From Phyllobacterium calauticae (GTDB taxonomy: Bacteria > Pseudomonadota > Alphaproteobacteria > Rhizobiales > Rhizobiaceae), in the NCBI RefSeq assembly GCF_019991125.1, contig NZ_JAGENB010000003.1, positions 124,001-188,000 of the forward strand: a stretch of DNA of 64,000 nt. Reading direction: 5' to 3'. The first letter of the stretch is position 1. Each line of letters begins with the position of its first letter. Below the pieces are notes generated by a model that saw only the letters and a list, made by a program, of their open reading frames with translations, was not told the origin of the DNA and ran no database searches. The position numbers were made by a program, and so were the translations under genes. This document shows, piece by piece, positions 1 to 9,206 of this stretch.

Positions 1-423
1 GGGATAGGCGAAATTGCGGCGGCGCTCCTGCGGTGCAACACTGTCGAGATAGGCCTTGTTCCGCTGCAGGTCCGCGGCAAGCCGCCGGTTGCCCATGTGA
101 GACACCTTCGTGTGGGAAAAGGTATGGCAGCCGATCTCATGCCCCTGCTGCGCCAGGGCTCGGCATCCCTCGCGGGAAATCAGCCTACGCCCGGGTTCAA
201 TCTGTCCTTCCAGCGATCCGGCGATATAGAACGTGCCGCGGACGCCATGGTCCTCGAGTATGCGTGCACCGTTGGTCAGCGCCGTATCTGGCACGTCATC
301 GAAGGTGAAGGACACGACCGGTCGCGATACGGGTATGTTAAGGCGCGGTCCGGGCATCCGGCGCATCAGCCTGTCGGTGATGCGGTCCGACCAATAATCC
401 AGTTTTTTCAGAATGTCAGGCAT
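1..423 (-). CDS. Polysaccharide deacetylase (NodB-like), C-terminus cut by window edge
   Basis: Reading the minus strand from an ATG at 423 gives 141 codons that leave the window at position 1, so the C-terminal part is missing. The NodB homology domain is visible: motif 1 FTFDD at residues 39-43 (catalytic and metal-binding Asp), motif 2 HTFSH at 100-104 (metal-binding His pair) and a motif-3-like FAYP at 138-141. Such enzymes remove N-acetyl or O-acetyl groups from polysaccharides. There is no signal peptide in the visible part, so a cytoplasmic or membrane-proximal role is possible. The start overlaps the stop of the upstream O-antigen ligase-like gene by eight bases, so the two are translationally coupled. 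Its substrate is inferred to be the polysaccharide made by this locus. Confidence 0.85.
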   Translation of the reverse strand, partial: MPDILKKLDYWSDRITDRLMRRMPGPRLNIPVSRPVVSFTFDDVPDTALTNGARILEDHGVRGTFYIAGSLEGQIEPGRRLISREGCRALAQQGHEIGCHTFSHTKVSHMGNRRLAADLQRNKAYLDSVAPQERRRNFAYP

Positions 424-1744
424 GGGCGACCGTCAATCTACCTTGTGAAGGTGTTGGGCTGACAATGCTGGCATTTGCTTGCAGGCGCAGGCCGAACACG
501 GCGAACAGGAATGCGAACCATAACGGGCTGCCGCTCTGGAAGAACATGCTTTCCACGCAGGCTGTGTAGATCCCGTACAGCCAGACGCGAACAAAAAGCC
601 GTGTGAGGGCGGGATTGTTGGCGGCTCTATCTGCCCTGCCTATGTCGCGCAGCGGCAGAAAAAGCAACCATATAAGCGTGAGAACCAGCCCCGGTATCCC
701 GGTTGTCAAAAGCGTGTCGAGATAGCCGTTATGGCCGTTATAGGCGGCAACGGCCCACGTCTCGACATTGCCGCCGCTGTAGACCAGCTCCTCGGTTTGC
801 CAGAACGACTGGAATCCATAGCCGGTAAAGGGCTTTTGGGCGATGGCGGAAAAGGCGAAACGCCAGATGTCCGTCCGGTTGGTAAAGGTGGCATCGATGC
901 CGGCGGCAGTGATGAGGGATCGTATCGGTTCGAACACCGCCGATCCCACGGCAAGAATGTTGAACATTGCAATCCCGGCAATGCCGATCAGCGCCCGCGT
1001 CCACTTCCAGCGCTCGAATATCCAGGCAAGGATGAGAACACCCGGCAATGCGGCGGTGGATGTCTTGCCGCCGGTGTGCAGCAGAAACACCACCGAGAGG
1101 ACAATGATGGCGATACCAGCCAGTCTCTGGCCTGCGCTATGGACGAACAGTCCGAAGAACACTGCCATCACCATGACGGCCGCCGCGACGTTCTTGTGGG
1201 GAAATTGACCACGCCAGAAACCCGCATTCATCGGCTCGCGGATTTCCGATGCCTGGTGAATGGCCCGTGTGGGAAGGGCGATCACGCCAAAATAGGCAAA
1301 GCCCAGCATGATGAGCGTCGCCAGGCCAAGCAGCTTGCCAAAATGCCGGTCGGACTGCGGCAGCAGCAGGAAGACACTGGCGTTCACGCAAACCAGAATG
1401 GCAAGGACGATGCGTTTGAGGGCGATATCGGGATGCGCGGACAGTGCGGAGACCAGAATGAACCAGGCGAACAGCAGGACGAGCAGCCCGCGCGGCTGCA
1501 TGATCGTCCGGCGCAGGGGGCTGCTCAACCCGAAGGCGATCAATCCTGCCGAGAGAACCAGCGTAACAAGCTGATTGACCACGTTGGAGTTTCCAGCGCT
1601 CGGATCGACCGAAGCCGCGCCCGTCAGATCGACATAGGGTGTGGTGGTGATCCAGAAAAACAGGAAAATCGCCACGAACAGCAATGCGCCGACACCACCC
1701 GCTGCGGAGGTCGTGGGCGCAGTTCTGGTTTCGATTGTTCCCAT
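416..1744 (-). CDS. O-antigen ligase / Wzy-polymerase-like membrane protein
   Basis: The 442-residue protein is almost entirely hydrophobic helices, about ten to twelve membrane segments, with one larger periplasmic loop at about residues 275-345. That loop carries the Wzy_C/O-antigen ligase pattern: an Arg in TNRTDIWRF, then GYGFQSFW, then YNGHNGYLDTLL with the conserved HN. Family members either polymerise repeat units or ligate a finished polysaccharide to lipid A core; the sequence cannot separate the two. The gene lies 17 bases downstream of the Wzz-like gene and overlaps the deacetylase start, so the three form one operon. A polymerase role is favoured by the adjacent chain-length protein, which is inference. 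Confidence 0.82.
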   Translation of the reverse strand: MGTIETRTAPTTSAAGGVGALLFVAIFLFFWITTTPYVDLTGAASVDPSAGNSNVVNQLVTLVLSAGLIAFGLSSPLRRTIMQPRGLLVLLFAWFILVSALSAHPDIALKRIVLAILVCVNASVFLLLPQSDRHFGKLLGLATLIMLGFAYFGVIALPTRAIHQASEIREPMNAGFWRGQFPHKNVAAAVMVMAVFFGLFVHSAGQRLAGIAIIVLSVVFLLHTGGKTSTAALPGVLILAWIFERWKWTRALIGIAGIAMFNILAVGSAVFEPIRSLITAAGIDATFTNRTDIWRFAFSAIAQKPFTGYGFQSFWQTEELVYSGGNVETWAVAAYNGHNGYLDTLLTTGIPGLVLTLIWLLFLPLRDIGRADRAANNPALTRLFVRVWLYGIYTACVESMFFQSGSPLWFAFLFAVFGLRLQANASIVSPTPSQGRLTVAHA

Positions 1745-1761
1745 AAAAGAACGTATCCTGC

Positions 1762-3240
1762 TTAACTGTTCTTCGCCTTGCGCTCGGCGCGCATGACCCC
1801 AAGCAGGCCGGTGGCGATGGCAAGGCAGGCGCCCAGGCCCAATCCGGCAAATGTTCCGCCGGCGGCAAGCAACGCCGTGCGCGGCGGCCAGCTGCGGCGC
1901 AGGGGCGGTATTGCGGACGAGATCACCCGGATATTGGTGCTGTTGAGTTGCTGGCGCTCCGTCGTTTCACCGGCGCGCGTCAGGAAGGTCTGGTAGATGG
2001 CGATTTTCGTCGCCATGTCGCGTTCCAGATCGTTCAGCCGCACCTGTGCATCATTGTCCATGGAAACGGAGGAGCGCGCGCTTGCCGCCTGCTGCTTGAG
2101 CGCATCGACCACGGATTTCGCCTGGTCCAGATCGACCTGCGCAGCCCGCAGGATGCGCCCGGTTTCCTGCGATATCTGCTGTTCCAGGCCACCGAGCTGC
2201 GATCTGGCGCGGATCAGTCCGGGATAACGCGGCCCGTAGGTGATCGACATGGAATCGACCGTCTGCTTGACCGTCGCATACTGGGCGCGCAGGCTGGCGA
2301 GCGTGGGCGACTGCAATGTCGCCGACGGGCTCGTCTGATTGGGTGTCGAGGCTGTCAGCTCGTTGTAGCGCGACTGTGCTTCGACCAGCCGGGCATTGGC
2401 ATCCACCAGCTTCACGTTGATCTGCGCCATGGACTGCGAACTGATCAGCTCACCGGCGCTGGTCTGGAGGCCATGATCGCGCTTGAATTCAGCCACCTTG
2501 GCCTCCGCATCGGAAGCGCCCTGCTTCAGCTCCGCCAGGCGGTCGGTCAGGGCCGAGGCAGCGCGTCCGGCTCCATCCGCCTCCGCCTGGGCGACTTCCT
2601 CCTGGAAGGCCTTGGCCAGTGCATTGGCAATGCGTACCGCCGTATCGGGATTGTTGGCCCAGGCCGCGATGGTCACCATGTAGGAGCGCTCCTGGCGGCG
2701 TGCGGTTATTCTCTCGGACAGGCTGCGCATGGCTGCCAGCGTTTTGTCGGCGACCGCCGGCTTGCTGCCGAACAATGAACCGAGACTGAAGCCCGGCCCA
2801 TCCGTGCCGACAAACTCCGGATCGCTGGCAAGGCCAAGCTCACTGACGACGCGCCGCAACACATTGCCGGAGGTCAGCACCAGCATTTTGCTTTCGACGT
2901 CGAGCAGCTGCGTGTCGCCCTGCTGGTTCTGCACATAGATGTCGTTCGGCAGGACCTGGAGATTGGCCGGCGGCACGAGCAGGTCCGTATAGACGGTATA
3001 ACGCGGCTTCGCGCCCATCCCGTAACCGATGCCGATCAACGCGCCAACGACGGCCCCGATCAAAACCCAATACCAGCGGGCAAGCAGCCAGGAAATCAGC
3101 GAACTCACATCGATGTGCGGCAGGGAAAAGGCGGCGGCCTGGGCCGGTTTCCGCTCGTCACGCACAGGAGGCTCGACGACAGGTCCCTTGATAGGAGCTG
3201 CCGGCTGCAGTTTGCCCGTCGCGTCACGCAGTTTGTACAT
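1762..3240 (-). CDS. Wzz/GumC-type polysaccharide chain-length determinant, no kinase domain
   Basis: The 492-residue protein has a cytoplasmic N-terminus of about 50 residues, a first membrane helix at about 52-75 (WYWVLIGAVVGALIGIGYGM), a long periplasmic part rich in coiled coil (about 200-400), and a second membrane helix near 455-480 followed by a short basic tail (AERKAKNS). This is the Wzz/PCP topology that controls polymer length and export with a Wzy polymerase. Rhizobial ExoP and Wzc proteins carry a C-terminal BY-kinase domain with Walker motifs; here the protein stops just after the second helix, so the kinase is either separate and outside the window or absent. First gene of the minus-strand operon; its promoter must lie in 3241-3398, shared with the divergent flippase gene. 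Confidence 0.85.
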   Translation of the reverse strand: MYKLRDATGKLQPAAPIKGPVVEPPVRDERKPAQAAAFSLPHIDVSSLISWLLARWYWVLIGAVVGALIGIGYGMGAKPRYTVYTDLLVPPANLQVLPNDIYVQNQQGDTQLLDVESKMLVLTSGNVLRRVVSELGLASDPEFVGTDGPGFSLGSLFGSKPAVADKTLAAMRSLSERITARRQERSYMVTIAAWANNPDTAVRIANALAKAFQEEVAQAEADGAGRAASALTDRLAELKQGASDAEAKVAEFKRDHGLQTSAGELISSQSMAQINVKLVDANARLVEAQSRYNELTASTPNQTSPSATLQSPTLASLRAQYATVKQTVDSMSITYGPRYPGLIRARSQLGGLEQQISQETGRILRAAQVDLDQAKSVVDALKQQAASARSSVSMDNDAQVRLNDLERDMATKIAIYQTFLTRAGETTERQQLNSTNIRVISSAIPPLRRSWPPRTALLAAGGTFAGLGLGACLAIATGLLGVMRAERKAKNS

Positions 3241-3398
3241 TCAACAATACTCTGTAAGCATCAATCAAACCGTAACGGTTTAACGGTAATGTATATCTAA
3301 ACGATAGATTGCAAATTTTGGTTAATAAATGGCTATCTCCCTTTGGCCTGCTGAACAATAAAGATGAAAATGCCAGCCCTCCGCCCAGGTCGTAGAAC
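3241..3398. promoter_or_regulatory. Divergent promoter region of the polysaccharide operons
   Basis: This AT-rich 158-base gap separates the start of the Wzz-like gene (minus) from the flippase gene (plus) and so must carry both promoters. It contains a short inverted repeat around 3271-3286 (CCGTAACGG followed by TTTAACGG). No sigma-70 hexamers could be picked with confidence. Confidence 0.4.
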
Positions 3399-4706
3399 AT
3401 GAAGAAGTTGAGTGCTGCGGAAATCATCGCTGGACTGCCGCGACTCTTGCCGATGATCATGTCCTATGCGGCGTCGAGCGGCAGCCTGCTGATCGCCAAT
3501 GCGGCGCAGCTGGTGACATTCGCCATTCTTGCCCGCTCCTTTGGCGCCGTCGAATTCGGCGTCTTCGTTTCCGTAACGGCGGTGACCAGCATCGCCGTGC
3601 ATCTGTGCGGCCTCGGCGCCTCGGAATGCCTGGTGCGGCGCGTCGCCCGCGACCATGCCATGTACCCCGTCATGATGGGGCACAACCTCATCCTGACCCT
3701 GACGAGCGGCGTCGTGCTGGTGCTGCTCGGCATCGCCATTCTGCCCTTCTGGATGAAGCTTTCGCCCGATCCCGTCGAGAATGTCATCGCAATCCTGCTG
3801 ATCCTCATCACCAACATCATCCTGGTCCGCATCATTCTGCTGACCGAACAGATTTTTATCGGTCATTCGCAGTTTCCCGCGGCCAACCGCTCCGTCGTCG
3901 GCTTTGCCTTTGCCCGGACGGCCGCCGCCGCGCTTGCCTGTCTGGTTTTCGGCGTGACCAGTCTGGTTGACTGGGCCATATGGCAGTTCGCTGCCCATGT
4001 GCTGGTCCTGATCGTCTATATGTGGTCATTGCGCAAACTGGGCCGGCCGCAATACCGGATCGTGCGTGAGGAAATCCGTCTCGGCATTCTCTTTGCAACC
4101 CCCTTCATCTTCCGCGCCATCCGCCAGAACGTCGATCTTCTCATGCTCGGCATCATGGCCAATCCCGAGGTCGTCGGCAGCTATGGCGTCGTGCGCCGTA
4201 TCGTTGACAGCAGCTATCTCTCCATCGATGCCATGAACCGGCTGGTTTATCCGGGCCTTGCCCGCCTGAGCATCGATGGCATTCACAACGCGATCGGGCG
4301 AACCAAGAAGATATTGCTGGCCGCCCTGGGGATCGGCATCGGCTCGGCCCTTGCCATCTTCATCGTCGCCCCGTTCCTGCCCATTCTCTTCGGCCGCGAA
4401 TATGTGTCATTGGTCTCGTTCTGCCGGATTTTGAGCGGAACGGTGGTCTTTCTTGCCATCTGGTCAGTGGCAATCGATGCGCTTGGGGCGGCGGGATATC
4501 ACGGACCCCGGGCGGCAATTCTCAACACCGCCAATGCGGTTGGCGCGGGACTGATTGCCTGGGCCACCTGGGTCGCACCGCCGCTCGGAACATTTGTCTC
4601 GATATATGTCATCGAGATCGCCATCATGATCGCCGCATGGCTGGTTCTGCTTCGTCTGGCGCGCAACAGCCGTGTCGCTGCACAGGAAAGATCGTTTACC
4701 ACGTAG
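3399..4706 (+). CDS. Oligosaccharide flippase family protein (Wzx/MATE-like)
   Basis: The 435-residue protein has about twelve hydrophobic helices spread over its whole length, with the pattern of polysaccharide transport proteins (PF01943/PF13440 type): an N-terminal helix pair around GSLLIANAAQLVTFAILARSF, and a repeat of it in the second half near residues 235-300. Flippases of this family move lipid-linked repeat units across the inner membrane for the Wzx/Wzy route, which fits the neighbouring polymerase-like and Wzz-like genes on the other strand. The basic C-terminus (ARNSRVAAQERS) is cytoplasmic. The substrate is unknown. It begins a plus-strand unit with the GNAT gene 101 bases downstream. 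Confidence 0.82.
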   Translation: MKKLSAAEIIAGLPRLLPMIMSYAASSGSLLIANAAQLVTFAILARSFGAVEFGVFVSVTAVTSIAVHLCGLGASECLVRRVARDHAMYPVMMGHNLILTLTSGVVLVLLGIAILPFWMKLSPDPVENVIAILLILITNIILVRIILLTEQIFIGHSQFPAANRSVVGFAFARTAAAALACLVFGVTSLVDWAIWQFAAHVLVLIVYMWSLRKLGRPQYRIVREEIRLGILFATPFIFRAIRQNVDLLMLGIMANPEVVGSYGVVRRIVDSSYLSIDAMNRLVYPGLARLSIDGIHNAIGRTKKILLAALGIGIGSALAIFIVAPFLPILFGREYVSLVSFCRILSGTVVFLAIWSVAIDALGAAGYHGPRAAILNTANAVGAGLIAWATWVAPPLGTFVSIYVIEIAIMIAAWLVLLRLARNSRVAAQERSFTT

Positions 4707-4807
4707 AACATCTTGCCATCAGAATTGAAGAATCGCGCTATGGTTGCATTGACTATATGCTTCGAACATCGAGATAGTGCAGACTGTTAGTCGGGATATA
4801 CGTCTGC

Positions 4808-5920
4808 ATGGGGATGGGGATGAAACGGGGAAGACAGATACGTCCGATGACTGTGGACGATATTCCTCAGGTCGGACGCCTATTCTATAAAACGTTCCGC
4901 AACCGAGCCAGCAATTCAAGCAACGCCTTCAACGATTATTTCCAACAGCTGTTTTTCGGCAGCCCGATCTACCAGCAGCAATATGGCAGCATCGTTCACG
5001 AGACTTCGGCAGGGCATATCAGCAGCGTCGTTTCGGCCGTGCCGATGCAATACATGGTCGACGGCGGGATCATAACGGCGCGTCTTCTCTGCGCTTTCAT
5101 GACGGACCCCGACATGCCCTGCCATGGCGCGGCCGAGCTCGCGCTGACCATGCGGCCGCGCAATCAGGATCTCTGTTTCACCGACAGCGCCTCCCCCGCC
5201 AGCGCCGGGGCGTTCAAGGCGGCACGTGCCGCCCTGTTGCCGGTCCATGGGCTGGGCTGGTGCCGGGTTTTCCAGCCGGCCGGTTTTTTTGCCCGGTCGG
5301 CGGCCAGCCGGTCAACCCTTGGCCGCCATGCTGCCCGGCTGCCGATAGCACGGCCGGTCGACCATATCATCAGACGGATGATACCGGGGCTGCATGTCGA
5401 GCCGGGCGCGGGAATGCATGACGAGGACATGGCGCCGGAACTGTTCGTGGCAACCGTCCAGGACTTTCTCTCCGACTATCCGGTCCGTCCTGTCTGGTCG
5501 GGGCCGGAGCTGAACTGGATTCTGGATGTCGCCAGACTGAATGCAAGCCTGGGAGATCTGAACATCCGCTCGGTCTGGGATCAGAACGCCGAGCTGATCG
5601 GCTGCTTTGTCTATTTCGGACGCCCCGGAATGATTGCCCAGGTGATGAACATATTTTCCCAGAAGGGCAAGGATGCGCTCGTGATCAACCGGATGATGTA
5701 TCATCTGGAACAGGCCGGGCTTGTGGCGGCCCGCGGTCACGTGCAGCCCCGGCAACTCGACGCTTTAACCCGGCAAAGGGCAATGTATTACAAGCATCGC
5801 GCCCATACCTGCGTCAGCACGCGTCATGCCGGCGTCCTCAACGCCATCGACCGCAACGACATGTATATCGGCGGACTGGCCGGTGAATCGTGGAGCCGGC
5901 TCGTATCGGACTTCTTCTAG
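4808..5920 (+). CDS. GNAT-fold acyltransferase-like protein of polysaccharide locus
   Basis: The 370-residue protein begins with a GNAT-like N-terminal segment (IRPMTVDDIPQVGRLFYKTF), typical of the first strand and helix of N-acetyltransferases, and continues as a much longer protein than a single 150-residue GNAT domain, suggesting two GNAT-like halves. No signal peptide or membrane helix is seen. Three in-frame ATGs occur at 4808, 4814 and 4820; the GGGGATGGGG run makes 4820 the best-spaced start for ribosome binding, which would shorten the protein by four residues. It probably acylates a sugar or lipid precursor in the cytoplasm, judged only from its neighbours. Its stop shares the palindrome CTAG with the stop of the convergent glycosidase gene. 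Confidence 0.6.
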   Translation: MGMGMKRGRQIRPMTVDDIPQVGRLFYKTFRNRASNSSNAFNDYFQQLFFGSPIYQQQYGSIVHETSAGHISSVVSAVPMQYMVDGGIITARLLCAFMTDPDMPCHGAAELALTMRPRNQDLCFTDSASPASAGAFKAARAALLPVHGLGWCRVFQPAGFFARSAASRSTLGRHAARLPIARPVDHIIRRMIPGLHVEPGAGMHDEDMAPELFVATVQDFLSDYPVRPVWSGPELNWILDVARLNASLGDLNIRSVWDQNAELIGCFVYFGRPGMIAQVMNIFSQKGKDALVINRMMYHLEQAGLVAARGHVQPRQLDALTRQRAMYYKHRAHTCVSTRHAGVLNAIDRNDMYIGGLAGESWSRLVSDFF

Positions 5921-8100
5921 AACTCTTGCCGTTCAATAAGGAAATAGGTGGTGGGTCCCTCGGGTCCGTCATTGGAAAGCCGCGTTGCAACAGCGCCGCT
6001 TCCCCGGGCAATCGCAGGCCGCACCCTGCCATCCAGCCCCACCGGCGAGACGGTCCAGCGTCCTTTCCCGGGCAGGGAGAAATCGACGCTTCCCACCTTG
6101 ATGCGGGCGGGGAGGCGGCCGAAATCGGCGATAACCCGTTCTTCCCCATCCGAAAAGCGCATGGCGGTGTTCTGGGCATCGGTCGCGTAGATGAGCAGCA
6201 GGCGGCGGCTGGTGCTGACCGGCCGGTCATCCAGCGCTGAAACGGCAAACAGGCCCTTGCCCGTGGCATTGCCGACGGTCAGGTTGGCAAGCGTGACCGT
6301 ATCGGCAAGGTCGGCGAAGGCAATGGCTTCGGTTCGCCCGGTTTTCACCATCATGCGCAGCTTGTTCTGGTCCAGGCTGATCTCATTCGTGTCGCTCTCA
6401 AAAATGCCCTTGCCGGCGTCCGTGCTGTTTTCGGGCGCAAGCAGCCTGCTGTCGCGCATGGCGGCGATGAGTTTGCCGCCGGACGCGGGATCGCGGGGCG
6501 ATGCCGCTACCAGACCGTGGGCTGGTGCCGATGGCGCATCCTTCTGCAACCCGATTGCCGCAAGCAGGGCGAGCGTCGTCAATGCATCGGGTTCCCGCTC
6601 ATACATGTTCTGCGTCAAATCCTCCATTCCCCGGATGCGGAAGGGGATGGAAACCGGCGAGCCCTGCACATCGCCGCGCCTGAACAGCAGGGCCGCCAGC
6701 GTTTCGCCCGCACGCGCAACCGGATCGAGCGCAATGGCATAGGGCAGCATCTGGCGTTTATGGGCAAAATCCTCGCCATAGGCCAGCACGATGGGGCCAT
6801 GCCCATGGCGGCACAGCACGTCCCAGTTCTGCAATGCCGCGTAGGCAGGCATGACAATGCCGGCCTCGTAACGATAATGGCTCCAGAAGAGGTGATCATA
6901 TTCCGTGACGATAAAGGGGCGGTTCAGCCAGCGCGCCGCCGCCATCATCCGCATGTAAGCCGCCCCGTCGGCGATCGAGCTCTTCTGACCGAGCGAACTG
7001 CCCGGCTCGTAGCCCCCGACCCAATCCTGATAGGTGTTCATCGACACCGCCTGCTGCCCCGCCCGTGTCAGGCTTGTCTGGACACTCGGCCAATTGTTGT
7101 AGGGCGCCACCACGCCCCGGTAGCCGAGATCGCGCAGCGCTGCCGTCATGCGTTCCGCGGAACGCGTTTCCACATCGACGAAGAAGGCCTGCAGGTCGCG
7201 CATGCGCGGCGTCTTTTCATAACGATTGGCCGGCAGGCTGACCGTTGCGTCCTCCAGCCGCTCGCCAGCCTCGACCGCGCCCCATGCACGGGAAAGCGCG
7301 GCCGTCGAAGCATACCGTTTTTGCAACCAGGCATTGAATGGAGGTTGTAGAAGCCGCGAATATTGTGGCTGGCCATCGCGTTGATGCAGGATGCTGTCAA
7401 ACTCGATGCTGTTTTCATTGAATGGGATGATCGCCACCAGAGCCGGATCGCGGATCGGCGCGATTCCCGTATAGGGATTGACCGTTGCCAGCACCAGCTG
7501 CTGGAATTTCAGCCAGTGCTGAAAAGTCTTTTCATTGATCTGCACCTCAAGCTTCATGTCGCCGGTGAGATTCCAGCGATCGTCATATCCGCCATAGGCG
7601 CCGCGGGTGGAACTCAGACCGTCCATCATCCAGTAAATGCCGTTGCGCTTCAACGCCGCCATCAGATAGCGGAAACGGTCCATGGTTTCCGGATCGAAAT
7701 CGAAATCAGCGGCACGACCGAACATCAGCGCCGCATCGACAAAATGAAAACGCGCGATGTTGTAGCCATGCATTTTCAGTTGGCGGGCATAGCGGTCAGC
7801 CCCGTCATGGTCGGGAAAGCCGCCGGAGGCCGGGCTCCAGCCCAGCGATGCGCACAGGAACCGCACGGGGCTCGTCTCCGCATCCGCACGGGCCAGCCGG
7901 CCGTCTCCATTGATGACGATCCGGCTCTGCTCGCTGATCGGCGGATTGGGCAGCAGCGTGGAAAAATCGAGAGGACTGCCGCTTTGCAGCTCGAGCGACA
8001 CCTCCCGGACCGGCGACCAGACATCGCCCGCCCGGGACGCCCCGGTAACCAGCAGGAAAGCGAGAGCAAGGGCAACCAGTCTCAGCATGATGCGGTGCAT
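5917..8100 (-). CDS. Secreted glycoside hydrolase (TIM-barrel, GH5/GH42-like)
   Basis: The 727-residue protein starts with a clear signal peptide (MHRIMLRLVALALAFLLVTG, cleavage near residues 22-24), so it acts in the periplasm or outside. Residues about 80-440 look like a clan GH-A TIM barrel: YNIARFHFVD early in the barrel, IPFNENS at about 225 with an Asn-Glu pair as candidate acid/base, FNAWLQKRYAST and RAWG as in GH42-type enzymes, and FIVTEYDH with a candidate nucleophile Glu. The C-terminal 250 residues look like a beta-rich accessory domain. It is the last gene of a minus-strand unit (BcsL-like GNAT, GT2, this gene; 21 bases after the GT2 gene). A role in trimming or turning over the locus polysaccharide is inference; the exact family could not be set. 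Confidence 0.72.
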   Translation of the reverse strand: MHRIMLRLVALALAFLLVTGASRAGDVWSPVREVSLELQSGSPLDFSTLLPNPPISEQSRIVINGDGRLARADAETSPVRFLCASLGWSPASGGFPDHDGADRYARQLKMHGYNIARFHFVDAALMFGRAADFDFDPETMDRFRYLMAALKRNGIYWMMDGLSSTRGAYGGYDDRWNLTGDMKLEVQINEKTFQHWLKFQQLVLATVNPYTGIAPIRDPALVAIIPFNENSIEFDSILHQRDGQPQYSRLLQPPFNAWLQKRYASTAALSRAWGAVEAGERLEDATVSLPANRYEKTPRMRDLQAFFVDVETRSAERMTAALRDLGYRGVVAPYNNWPSVQTSLTRAGQQAVSMNTYQDWVGGYEPGSSLGQKSSIADGAAYMRMMAAARWLNRPFIVTEYDHLFWSHYRYEAGIVMPAYAALQNWDVLCRHGHGPIVLAYGEDFAHKRQMLPYAIALDPVARAGETLAALLFRRGDVQGSPVSIPFRIRGMEDLTQNMYEREPDALTTLALLAAIGLQKDAPSAPAHGLVAASPRDPASGGKLIAAMRDSRLLAPENSTDAGKGIFESDTNEISLDQNKLRMMVKTGRTEAIAFADLADTVTLANLTVGNATGKGLFAVSALDDRPVSTSRRLLLIYATDAQNTAMRFSDGEERVIADFGRLPARIKVGSVDFSLPGKGRWTVSPVGLDGRVRPAIARGSGAVATRLSNDGPEGPTTYFLIERQEF

Positions 8101-8121
8101 TCCTGTGTCTTTGAGGGCAGC

Positions 8122-9123
8122 CTAGTGGTCCTTGGAGATGACCTTACTCTCGATCCAGTCATCCGGCTGGCGGCGGGGATGGAAAAAGCCGAGCGGCAGG
8201 GCGGCGGCATGGAAACACCAGGCGACAACGGCATAGACGCCCAGCGACAGACTGCGCTGTTTCAGGCTCATCGCGGCAACGACGAGAACGATCAATGCGG
8301 CATCGATCAATAGGGCCATCTTCTTGTCGGGCAGGAAAACCAGAAGCCCGATCATCGCCAGCCACCACAGATAGACCCCGGCCCACAGGCGAAGTTCCGG
8401 CAGCTCGTGCACCAGCTTGTTCCAATGCGGGCGGCCAAGCGCGGCACGCAGCAATTCCCCGACGCCCCGCAGATATTTCGACCGCCAGCGCCGCACCAGC
8501 AAGGTGTAGGCGTTGATGGAGTGGCCGAAATGCGCGACGAAACGGCGGTCAAGCCGGTGCAGCTCCCATCCGAGCGACCGCAGGCGCACGCCCAGGTCGA
8601 ATTCCTCATAGCCGTGCAGATTGCGGTCGGAGAAATAGCCGGCCTCGGCGATGGCAGCGCGGCGGTAAAGCCCGCCGCCATTCATGCGGTCAATCGATCC
8701 TGTCCGGTTTTCCGGCGACACGCGGCGCACCCGGCGGGTGAATTCGAGATTGTCGACGTTCATTTCCACCACATGTCCCGTCACCCCCGCAACCCGGGGA
8801 TTGGCTTCGAGAAACGCAATGGCCGCACCGAGGAAATCCTTGTCGAGCAGCATGTCGCCATCCATGAGGCAGACCAGATCGTGATGACTGTACTGGAAGC
8901 CCAATTGCGGGCCGATGCCGCAGCTGGGCCTGGCCGGATTGACGATCTGCGCCACGGTCACCGGATAGTGCATGGCGATTTCGACCGTCCGGTCGGTGGA
9001 ACCGCTATCGGCCACGATGACTTCGACCGTGCCGCCCGGCAAGGCCTGCAATGCGCTTTCAATCGCCGCTGCGATGCGCTTTTCTTCGTTCAGCGTTTTC
9101 ATGATAATCGAAACGGTCATCAA
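8122..9123 (-). CDS. Glycosyltransferase family 2 with C-terminal membrane segments
   Basis: The 333-residue protein opens with the GT2 nucleotide-sugar-binding fold (VSIIMKTLNEEKRI, then EVIVADSGSTDRT) and has the metal-binding DxD as MDGDML near residue 93. A later acceptor-side motif, YEEFDLGVRLR near 180, matches the ED/Q-x-x-RW region of the family. Two or three hydrophobic helices at about 245-310 anchor the C-terminus in the membrane. It should transfer one sugar to a lipid-linked intermediate on the cytoplasmic face. It sits between the BcsL-like GNAT gene (83-base gap upstream) and the secreted glycosidase gene (21 bases downstream), on one strand. Confidence 0.88.
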   Translation of the reverse strand: MMTVSIIMKTLNEEKRIAAAIESALQALPGGTVEVIVADSGSTDRTVEIAMHYPVTVAQIVNPARPSCGIGPQLGFQYSHHDLVCLMDGDMLLDKDFLGAAIAFLEANPRVAGVTGHVVEMNVDNLEFTRRVRRVSPENRTGSIDRMNGGGLYRRAAIAEAGYFSDRNLHGYEEFDLGVRLRSLGWELHRLDRRFVAHFGHSINAYTLLVRRWRSKYLRGVGELLRAALGRPHWNKLVHELPELRLWAGVYLWWLAMIGLLVFLPDKKMALLIDAALIVLVVAAMSLKQRSLSLGVYAVVAWCFHAAALPLGFFHPRRQPDDWIESKVISKDH

Positions 9124-9206
9124 TCAAGTCCTGCCCCAGTCTGGAAACCGCTACACATGCACCGCCATCCCGCAATGGCGTATTCACTATCGTATCTCTT
9201 ATGGCA

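Noticed and set aside
731-1765. Long open frame on the plus strand opposite the ligase-like gene
   Set aside because: It mirrors the codon use of the real minus-strand membrane protein, has no domain and no ribosome site.
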